NCBI GenBank assembly: GCA_002474345.1
Contig: DKQD01000158.1
Coordinates: forward strand, 1-35,481
Reading direction: 5' to 3'
Source of the DNA: Bacteriovoracaceae bacterium UBA7317
Lineage (GTDB): Bacteria; Bdellovibrionota; Bacteriovoracia; Bacteriovoracales; Bacteriovoracaceae
Length of the DNA stretch: 35,481 nt
The notes under the pieces are model-generated. The model searched no databases. It was not told the DNA's origin and was given only the letters and a program-made list of their open reading frames with translations. Positions 24,147-30,992 of this stretch are shown here, in pieces. A program made the position numbers and the translations under genes. Every line of letters starts with the position of its first letter. Position 1 is the first letter of the stretch.

Positions 24147-25127
24147 GTGGGCCTATGCTTTGACAGCATCATGGATGAAATTGCCAAAAGACCAAAGGAC
24201 TCCAAGCTTTACTTAAAAATGGGGAAGCACTTACTTTTTCGTGGCCATTTTAGTGAGTCTTTAGGGTTTTTGAAAAAAGCCGGTAAACTTGGTGACGAAT
24301 CCTTTGACTTGGATTTTATTTTAGGCAAGGTTTATCTTTTTTTAAGCTGCTCAGAAAAATCAATCTATCACTTTAAAAAGGCGCTTGATAAAATTCCGAA
24401 TCATAAGGAGGTCCAATATATAATTGATACTCTAATTGAAGAGAGGCATTTTAAAATTGAATCCTTGAGCGTTTCAACTGTAAAGGAGCTTTTTGATAGT
24501 TATGCCGATCATTTTGAGAACCACCTTTTAAATAAACTTCACTATAAGACACCAAAAAAGCTTGTAAAGTTCTTTTTGGAAAAAGTGGAAAAGAAAGAGG
24601 GGCCTCTTTCGGTACTTGATTTAGGTTGCGGAACCGGACTATTTGCTAGTGAGCTAGAGAGAGAGTTAAAAAATTGCTTATTGGTTGGAGTTGACCTTTC
24701 TATAAAGATGCTAAAAGAAGCAGAAAAAAAAGACCTCTATCTTAAACTCTATGAAGATGACCTCTTTAATTATTTAGAAAAAGAAGAAAAGCAAAATACA
24801 ATTTTTGATTTAGTCGTTGCTTGTGACACTGTTCCCTATTTAGGAAACTTGGAAGGTTTTTTTAAGAAAAGTTGCGGGGTCATCGGGTCGGAAAGTTTTT
24901 TGCTTTTTTCTTTTGAGGTTTTAGAGGGTCTTGAAAAAGATTGGCTTTTTAGCTCTAATGGTCGTTTTAAACATAGTTTTGATTACGTGTTGTCTTTGGC
25001 AAAAAAAAATAACCTTAGAGGAGAGCTTCGGTTTGAAACTCTAAGAGAAGAAAAAGGGGAAAGAGTCAAAGGATGTTTTTTTTTGGGAAGATCTATTAAA
25101 ATGAATGAGATGGCAAAGTCTTCTTAA
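24147..25127 (+). CDS. SAM-dependent methyltransferase with N-terminal TPR-like repeats, 326 aa
   Basis: The GTG at 24147 has GGAG 8 bases upstream. Residues about 18-95 form two to three TPR-like helical repeats (KLYLKMGKHLLFRGHFSESL; IYHFKKALDKIPNHKEV). VKELFDSYADHFENHL (112-127) is the linker typical of TPR-containing predicted methyltransferases (COG4976 type). The class I methyltransferase core follows, with motif I VLDLGCGTG (156-164), acidic GVDLS (181-185) and FDLVVACDT. The acceptor is unknown. It is divergent from dapB and 42 bases before the next gene. Confidence 0.82.
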   Translation: MGLCFDSIMDEIAKRPKDSKLYLKMGKHLLFRGHFSESLGFLKKAGKLGDESFDLDFILGKVYLFLSCSEKSIYHFKKALDKIPNHKEVQYIIDTLIEERHFKIESLSVSTVKELFDSYADHFENHLLNKLHYKTPKKLVKFFLEKVEKKEGPLSVLDLGCGTGLFASELERELKNCLLVGVDLSIKMLKEAEKKDLYLKLYEDDLFNYLEKEEKQNTIFDLVVACDTVPYLGNLEGFFKKSCGVIGSESFLLFSFEVLEGLEKDWLFSSNGRFKHSFDYVLSLAKKNNLRGELRFETLREEKGERVKGCFFLGRSIKMNEMAKSS

Positions 25128-25169
25128 AATGGGTTTTATTTAAGGCAAAAAGAGAAAAAGAAGGAGCTT

Positions 25170-25520
25170 ATGACTCGTAAAACTTTTAATGATGATCAAA
25201 GGGCATTTTTAGTCCATCTATTAACTCACCAGGAAATTAAAGATTTCTTTTTTGGAAAACTTGACCTTGAAGAGGTTTTAGATGAAGAGGCCATTCACGA
25301 GCTCCATGCTTTAGGTATCCCATCTAAAGATCAGGAGGCCTTTATCAAGTTATGGAATAAATTAAAGTCTCTGAATGGAATAAGTGATGACCTGAACTGG
25401 TTGAGGTCTTCTAACTTTAAAGAAGATGGTGAGATAATCACTAAGCTTTGCGCTCAACTTCTTGAGCGGATGGCCATTTTGAAACAAGAAGCTTATAAAC
25501 AAGGTTACAACGTACCTTAA
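25170..25520 (+). CDS. protein of unknown function, 116 aa
   Basis: AAGGAG lies 3 bases before the ATG. The product is acidic and mostly helical, with no signal peptide, membrane span or recognised motif. It follows the methyltransferase by 42 bases and is probably in the same transcript. Its last 80 bases overlap the 3' end of the convergent metalloprotease gene. Confidence 0.6.
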   Translation: MTRKTFNDDQRAFLVHLLTHQEIKDFFFGKLDLEEVLDEEAIHELHALGIPSKDQEAFIKLWNKLKSLNGISDDLNWLRSSNFKEDGEIITKLCAQLLERMAILKQEAYKQGYNVP

Positions 25521-26328
25521 GAATATTGTGGTAAAGTCTTTTGATTAATCTTCTTGAAGAAATAATTGAAAACCCTATTATAAAAGCAAAGAACCGAATT
25601 ATAAGAGTTTTTTTAGTCTGTGAATTTTTTTTATTCCCATCATAAGGTTCAGGCAATTTAGAAATAGAGCCACAGTTACCTCCAAGGCCGTTAAAGGTTG
25701 AGTCATGAGGGTAAAGGTAAGTTATAGCGTCAGCATCATCTTGGCTTAAATAATTGTAAACGGCACCGGAAGCATAGAACATGAGAGCAAAGTCTTTTTC
25801 ACTATGGCCTATACCTAGGGCGTGACCTATTTCATGGGCCAGGGTGGCCACTTTATCCCTTCTGGATAAGCTGGGAAAAGGACTTCCAGAGTGGTCATTA
25901 AGTGCAACATAGCCTTTTAAGTTACCAGAGGTGTAGCTATAGCCCCCAACTGCAATAGTTGAAGTTGAGTAAATAATACTATCAGTGGAACACCCAATAA
26001 CTATATTGTTGTTAGCTGCGGAAATGAAGTCTGCTATATCTTTGCCACCAGCTGAGACTTTACCAGTCACCATTAGGTTGATAGAACTTGTATGAACTGT
26101 ATTCCAAAAGTCATCGGCGGCTTCTCTTGCGATCTCGATAAGTTCTTCGGTTGATTCGGTTATTGTTGAGCAGGCTTGGTTTCCAACAAGTTTAATTTGA
26201 ATGTCTCCAGATGGGTAACGCGGAGGAGCGGAAGAACCTAGTAGAACAAATGCATTTGTGGAGGTCATTGTTAATCCAAGAAGACCTAGGACGGTTATAT
26301 TTTTTAATACTTTGCCCAAGCTAATCAT
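25441..26328 (-). CDS. exported matrixin-like zinc metalloprotease with C-terminal hydrophobic segment, 295 aa
   Basis: Residues 1-26 are a signal peptide. The full metzincin motif HEIGHALGIGH occupies 165-175, with a downstream Met-turn in FALMFYASG (M183) and a terminal helix pattern SQDDADAITYLYP as in matrix metalloproteases (peptidase family M10). There is no cysteine-switch propeptide, and cysteines flank the domain (C53, C113, C219). After a linker a hydrophobic stretch at about 242-257 is bounded by KK and RR, like a C-terminal anchor or sorting tail. AAGGAG lies 6 bases before the ATG, inside the upstream gene, with an 8-base overlap. The final 25 codons overlap the convergent 116-codon gene. 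Confidence 0.8.
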   Translation of the reverse strand: MISLGKVLKNITVLGLLGLTMTSTNAFVLLGSSAPPRYPSGDIQIKLVGNQACSTITESTEELIEIAREAADDFWNTVHTSSINLMVTGKVSAGGKDIADFISAANNNIVIGCSTDSIIYSTSTIAVGGYSYTSGNLKGYVALNDHSGSPFPSLSRRDKVATLAHEIGHALGIGHSEKDFALMFYASGAVYNYLSQDDADAITYLYPHDSTFNGLGGNCGSISKLPEPYDGNKKNSQTKKTLIIRFFAFIIGFSIISSRRLIKRLYHNILKVRCNLVYKLLVSKWPSAQEVERKA

Positions 26329-26962
26329 AGAAGACTCCTTTTTTTGGGATAAAGAGCATATTGACAGAAACTCCTAAGGCGCGTTTTTTGGAGTTTAAAG
26401 GGCTAAAAGTAAATGTTTCAAAGCGGATTAAGGGCCTGTATTTTCTGGATTCGAGAGGGAGGCCTCTATAGGTTAGCTCGTATTCGATACCCAGGTTAAT
26501 GGAACTTGTGTAGCTGAAAACCGTACTTATAGGTCTATAGAAGGTTGCGTAAGATGAGCCATTATTTTGAAGTTTACTACCACCCATGCCTCCAACCCTA
26601 TCTATGAAAGTTCCTACTCCATAGCGGAGGAATGTATTTCTTTTGAATTCCCAAGCAAGGCTATAGAGAATGTAGGTTGTACTTCTAAAATACTCATCGT
26701 CCATTTCGCTTGACTCAAAAATAAGGCCTACCTCTGGACGGAAAAAGTGGTTCTTAAGATATTTAAACTTTAGGGGTATTTTAAGGTGTCCTCCCAGCAT
26801 AAAGTTAAGGTCCAGGAAGTTTGTCGTCCCATATGAGTCAACCTGGTATTTAAGGAGCGCTGGGGTGAATGAACCAAAGCTAACATAAGCTTTAACTTCC
26901 TTTAGATAAAAAGGAAGAAAAGCCACAAGGAGTGAAAAAAAGGAAACCTTTATAAACCTCAA
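26321..26962 (-). CDS. exported beta-barrel-like protein, 213 aa
   Basis: A TTG start at 26962 with AAGGA 9 bases upstream opens a signal peptide ending VKAYV. The mature 188 residues are alternating hydrophobic/polar strands with many aromatics and glycines (YRPLIRFETFTFSPL; YGVGTFIDRVGGMGG), as in small outer-membrane barrels. No family is recognised. It overlaps the metalloprotease by 8 bases and starts 32 bases after the 590-residue gene, so a three-gene operon is likely. Confidence 0.65.
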   Translation of the reverse strand: MRFIKVSFFSLLVAFLPFYLKEVKAYVSFGSFTPALLKYQVDSYGTTNFLDLNFMLGGHLKIPLKFKYLKNHFFRPEVGLIFESSEMDDEYFRSTTYILYSLAWEFKRNTFLRYGVGTFIDRVGGMGGSKLQNNGSSYATFYRPISTVFSYTSSINLGIEYELTYRGLPLESRKYRPLIRFETFTFSPLNSKKRALGVSVNMLFIPKKGVFYD

Positions 26963-26994
26963 CCCATGTCATCCTTGATAGGGAAAGGAAACTC

Positions 26995-28767
26995 TTACCT
27001 TTTGATCCTTTCACCGTCATCTTCTTTTAGAAAAATCCAACTCACGATATTTCCTAAGCTTTGATGACGGTCTGCCCTTTCCCAAAAAGTTGGGTTTCTA
27101 ACAAAAACAGAGCCAGTGTGATCCTTTATTTTTTCAGTTTCCTCTCTCATCGTTTGGAAACGCTTTATCCACTTGGCCATATTTGATATTCTAAGGTCAA
27201 CCCATCCTTGTTGGCAATATAGGTTAAGATCACTTTGATTTAGTTCCCTGTCTTCTGGTATGTCCCATTTGCTTGGTATTACAAGTCGGGGGCCTCTAAG
27301 AACTTTCTCACTTGGCAGAACAATAGCAATTCCAACGGAAAGAATCGTCGAGCGTAAACTTTCATTTTCCAGAATTTGTCTTTCCAAATCTTTTGATAAT
27401 TCCTCAGGGGAAGGTAGGTCACCATCAAACAGTTTTGCAAATGGTCCTGATCTAATCATAAAAACTTCAAACAGAAGCTTGGTGAGCCTTGGAGGTCCCA
27501 AGTTTTCAAATGCAATGCTTGGAACTCCATGCTCCTTTTCGAGAAGTCTCAAGCGCTCTAGGGCCCGAGAACGGAGAAAACCTGCTCGATATGTAGGTCC
27601 TAAGACTGTTGAATCGAGAGCACTAACAATATCGGACCCACTATTTCCACCCAGAATTTCCTGCTCTACATCCACCGCAATTTCTTCTGGTGTAATAAAC
27701 TCCATTTGCCCTTCATCTGTAATAGCTTCAAACTCACCTTTGGAAAATATGCCATTTTCACCTGTATCAATGTAGGGTGCTTTTAGATAAGTCGTATCCC
27801 CATCTTTCGTAATAGGTTTCCAAGCTTTTGCCGATTCTTTTAGAGAAACGTGAAAATCTAAAGCTTCATCTGGTGTATGGTCAAAAAGAGGAACCAGTTG
27901 TCCCCTATGCTTGACAGGGCCAAAGTCAATCTTCTTCCATGCAATGGCTGCCGCCGGCTTAATTTCTTTTATGATTGGAGCTCTTGGTTTTATATTACGG
28001 TCACCTCCCCAAAGCTTCTCTTCATCTATAGCATCTGGTGCAGTTCTACCTAGAAGAAAAAGGAGCATGCTGTGGGCGCCGGCCATAGCTGACTTTGCAA
28101 GGAGAACTCGGGATGGTTTATCTTCCGAGTGAGTGTAAGGAATATTGAGGCCCATTCCACCTGTTCCAGTGGTTCCAATTTTAAGGTATGTTTTTACCTT
28201 AGCATCGTTAAGTGCCCGCCATAAGATCTGAACGTGTCTTATTAGTTGAGGCGTATATTGATTTGCGAGAAGGACCTCCATGTGCTTTTCAATTTCTTTG
28301 GAAGCATTGTTTGATACCTGCTCTTTCATCATCTGATAAAGGCTTCTTGATTGCTCAAAAATATCCTGGTAAGCCAGGGCCGTTGCCGTGTTGATACAGT
28401 CTACTATAATGTGTGGAGTTGTTTCTTGAATAAGTTTATAAAGTGAGTTTGAGAGGCAGATGCTGTCGTCGAGGGGGTCCAATGTGTCGTCAATGAGTTT
28501 TTTTCTTCTCTCATCGTTATCCAAAATATCTGCACGGCCTAGAACTCTAAACTCTTCTCTTACGAACACATTCCCGTGGGAACCAAGGATTTCTGTGTCA
28601 CCGCTTATCGGTTTTAATTCGGTAATGGCCTGCTCTACTTCATTTTCAAAAAGTGATGTAATAATGATTGTCTTAGGACGGTGGTGCTTAAGTAAACGCC
28701 TGGTTATTGCCATCCCAACAAGTCCCGCACCGCCTAAAAGGAGTATGCGTGATCCGCTTATATCCAT
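26995..28767 (-). CDS. large Rossmann-fold NAD(P)-binding protein of unknown function, 590 aa
   Basis: The N-terminus RILLLGGAGLVGMAITRRLL (about 7-26) is a GxxGxxG nucleotide-binding loop of the extended short-chain dehydrogenase/epimerase type, and DCINTATA near 123-130 fits the next strand. No YxxxK dyad is obvious; HSEDKPSRVLLAKSAMAGAH (213-232) is the nearest candidate. Beyond about residue 260 there are 330 further residues with no family I recognise. At 590 residues it is nearly twice a normal epimerase. AGGGAG lies before the ATG. Substrate and pathway unknown; it may head the transcript with the barrel and protease genes. Confidence 0.7.
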   Translation of the reverse strand: MDISGSRILLLGGAGLVGMAITRRLLKHHRPKTIIITSLFENEVEQAITELKPISGDTEILGSHGNVFVREEFRVLGRADILDNDERRKKLIDDTLDPLDDSICLSNSLYKLIQETTPHIIVDCINTATALAYQDIFEQSRSLYQMMKEQVSNNASKEIEKHMEVLLANQYTPQLIRHVQILWRALNDAKVKTYLKIGTTGTGGMGLNIPYTHSEDKPSRVLLAKSAMAGAHSMLLFLLGRTAPDAIDEEKLWGGDRNIKPRAPIIKEIKPAAAIAWKKIDFGPVKHRGQLVPLFDHTPDEALDFHVSLKESAKAWKPITKDGDTTYLKAPYIDTGENGIFSKGEFEAITDEGQMEFITPEEIAVDVEQEILGGNSGSDIVSALDSTVLGPTYRAGFLRSRALERLRLLEKEHGVPSIAFENLGPPRLTKLLFEVFMIRSGPFAKLFDGDLPSPEELSKDLERQILENESLRSTILSVGIAIVLPSEKVLRGPRLVIPSKWDIPEDRELNQSDLNLYCQQGWVDLRISNMAKWIKRFQTMREETEKIKDHTGSVFVRNPTFWERADRHQSLGNIVSWIFLKEDDGERIKR

Positions 28768-28870
28768 AAATAACTCCCTAGAACAAAGTTACTCTATATG
28801 TTAGTCGCGTTAATTGATGGAACATTGTTTCTTCTAAAAGGGCGGTTGTCAAATCCCATCGCACCTCAAC

Positions 28871-29896
28871 TCACTGGGTGAGACCCATTTCTCTATGAAC
28901 ACCATGCAATGTTGCCTTATCAATATAGGTCTGGGTTATTTTAGCATCAGAATGGTTTAGGTAATCCCTAACAAGGAGGAGGTCTTGATGTTTTATATAT
29001 AGGTTTGTGGCACAAGCTTTTCTAAAACTGTGAGGTGTTAAACCATCGCGGCAACCTGCTTGAACTAAAAGCCTCATTATAAGGTTATACATTGTTTTTG
29101 TTGAAACTTGATTTCCCTGCTTATTGGTGAAAATAAAATCAGATTCTACTTCTCTTTGGAGGAGATGGTAGTCTAAATTATAAAAGATATCATGTGCCTT
29201 TTGGACAATAAGTGTGTGAACATATCCTCCTTTTCTAATAAACTTGATTGTTTTGTTTTTTGTATCGAAGTCAGAGACTTTGAGGTTTGAAAGTTCACTT
29301 AAACGGAGACCACCCCAATAGAGAAGGTGGATGATGAGTCTTTCTTTTGGTTTTATTACCATTTTTTCAAGCTTGTCCCAATCGTCCCTTCTTAAGTTTT
29401 TTGTTGGAGTCACATCCATTTCTTTGAGTTTTATGGCATGAATTTTTGATTTGACTGGATTTTTTGAAAAGAGTTTTCCCTTGTCTTCATGACTTTGTTT
29501 AAGAAATTCAAAAAAGTTTTTAACGGCGGAAATATGCCTTCTCCTGGACCCAACTGCCAATGGTCTCTGCTCAAAAAGTAGCCTGGTAGGAAGAGAAGTA
29601 TTGGCTGTTGGGTTCTTTCTTTTAAAAAGTGAAAGAAATGTTTTTTTAAAATGACCGAGAAACTTCTCTTTTCCAGAAAGAGAGCTGTAAACTCTTCCTC
29701 CCTTAGACAAAAAATCTTTGTATTGGCCTATCGTCTCACCTTTTGCCTTTGAGATGTTTGCTCTATGATGTGACTCGTACCAAGTTAAAAACTTGAGAAG
29801 GTCTGCACGATAATTTTTTATGGTGTGTTCAGATTTGTTTAGTTGCCTACAGTTTTCTATATACATGTCAAGCCATTTGAGATGGTCCTTTTTCAC
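28871..29896 (-). CDS. tyrosine recombinase/integrase, 341 aa
   Basis: The GTG at 29896 is chosen because GGAG lies 6 bases upstream; a TTG at 29908 overlaps that site. An N-terminal SAM-like arm-binding domain (about 1-65) is followed by a basic insert (about 66-110), then the catalytic domain with the complete set: R198 (GGLRLSEL), K222 (RKGGY), H289 and R292 (HSFRK), H315 (LNHSD) and nucleophile Y324 (QTYID). The catalytic half is XerC/XerD-like, but the insert is unusual. No excisionase, other mobile genes or repeated ends are visible nearby, so it may be a chromosomal resolvase or the remnant of an element. Confidence 0.85.
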   Translation of the reverse strand: MKKDHLKWLDMYIENCRQLNKSEHTIKNYRADLLKFLTWYESHHRANISKAKGETIGQYKDFLSKGGRVYSSLSGKEKFLGHFKKTFLSLFKRKNPTANTSLPTRLLFEQRPLAVGSRRRHISAVKNFFEFLKQSHEDKGKLFSKNPVKSKIHAIKLKEMDVTPTKNLRRDDWDKLEKMVIKPKERLIIHLLYWGGLRLSELSNLKVSDFDTKNKTIKFIRKGGYVHTLIVQKAHDIFYNLDYHLLQREVESDFIFTNKQGNQVSTKTMYNLIMRLLVQAGCRDGLTPHSFRKACATNLYIKHQDLLLVRDYLNHSDAKITQTYIDKATLHGVHREMGLTQ

Positions 29897-30038
29897 CTTT
29901 AACTCCAAAGAAGTAAGTCTCTCTCTTAATATTGCCGAATTATAACTAAAAAGAAGAAAATAAACTATTTTAAAGCTATTTTAAAATTATTTAAAAACTA
30001 ACATGATAGAAAAGAAGAAAGAGGATATTATTGAATAA

Positions 30039-30992
30039 ATGATTTTAAATCAAAAAAAAGTTTTCGATCTTTTTAGAACACTTTTGTTTTCCTTTAGACT
30101 GGGGAGGAGTCTCCTACATTCTGTCACCTCTATTTTTTTCCTCCTCTTTTTAACTTCTTTAGACTTATACTCGAAGGACTTTGCGAACCTCACTCCTGCT
30201 CCCATTAAAGATATTAAAATCGCGGCTTTTAATACAAAGACATTTGGAAGCAAAAAAATTAAAAATGAGAAAGTATTTGATTATTTTGTTCGACTAATAA
30301 AAAGATACGACGTTATTTTTCTTCAAGAAATAAGAAATAAAAATTTGAGTGCTGTCCACAAGCTGTATGCTGCTTTAAATAAGAGGTCGAAGGAATATGA
30401 TTACAGAATAACGCGGCCTCTCGGGAGAAGTTCTTATAAAGAGCAGTATGCTTACTTTTACAAGAAAAGAGTTTTTGAAGAAGTCAACATATCAGAGACT
30501 GTCATTTATCCTGATGAATATGACGATTTCGAGCGTGAACCTTTTCTTATTTATTTAAAACTTAGAAAAAGGAATATTGACTTTTTTTTGGTCGGTGTTC
30601 ATGTAAAGCCTAGTGATGTTGTTAGAGAAGTAAGAAGAATAAAAGATGTATACCACTTTGGAGAGTCTTATTTTAACGACTCTGACGCTATTATTTTGGG
30701 CGACTTGAATGCAGATTGCAGCTATATAAGTGACGAAGACCTGGATAATGCCTTTTTTAACCGAAGTGATTTTTTTGACAACCTCATAGACAGAGATGAG
30801 GATACGACAACAAGAAGTTCCACCCACTGCGCATATGATAAAATTATAACGACCCAAACGTTATCAAGCTTTGTCAGAGAGAAAAAGGCCGAAGTCTTTA
30901 ATATAAGAAAAGAGTGGAACCTTACAGAAGCAAAGGCTTTGCAAATCAGTGATCATTTTCCTGTGCAGGTTGAATTAAAGTTAACGAAATAG
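30039..30992 (+). CDS. exported DNase I homologue, 317 aa
   Basis: The sequence aligns by memory with vertebrate pancreatic DNase I over nearly its whole length. Matching blocks are AAFNTKTFG (Asn ligand), LQEIRNKNLSAVHKL (catalytic Glu), PLGRSSYKEQYAYFY, EREPFLIYL, GVHVKPSD (catalytic His 188), LGDLNADCSYIS, TTTRSSTHCAYDKI and LQISDHFPVQVEL (Asp/His). The two cysteines of the structural disulfide (C227, C264) are kept. A hydrophobic segment at 29-41 after a basic n-region makes it exported or membrane-anchored. It should cut DNA with Ca/Mg outside the cytoplasm. The ribosome site is weak, leaving the start slightly uncertain. The stop overlaps the convergent receptor-kinase gene by 12 bases. 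Confidence 0.85.
   Translation: MILNQKKVFDLFRTLLFSFRLGRSLLHSVTSIFFLLFLTSLDLYSKDFANLTPAPIKDIKIAAFNTKTFGSKKIKNEKVFDYFVRLIKRYDVIFLQEIRNKNLSAVHKLYAALNKRSKEYDYRITRPLGRSSYKEQYAYFYKKRVFEEVNISETVIYPDEYDDFEREPFLIYLKLRKRNIDFFLVGVHVKPSDVVREVRRIKDVYHFGESYFNDSDAIILGDLNADCSYISDEDLDNAFFNRSDFFDNLIDRDEDTTTRSSTHCAYDKIITTQTLSSFVREKKAEVFNIRKEWNLTEAKALQISDHFPVQVELKLTK

Noticed and set aside
27260..27775. 171-codon plus-strand ORF
   Set aside because: Antisense to the Rossmann protein gene; Arg/Ser-rich shadow with no ribosome site.
28871..29938. Integrase as the edge of a prophage or genomic island
   Set aside because: No tRNA, att repeats, phage or transfer genes lie within the window; neighbouring genes look chromosomal.
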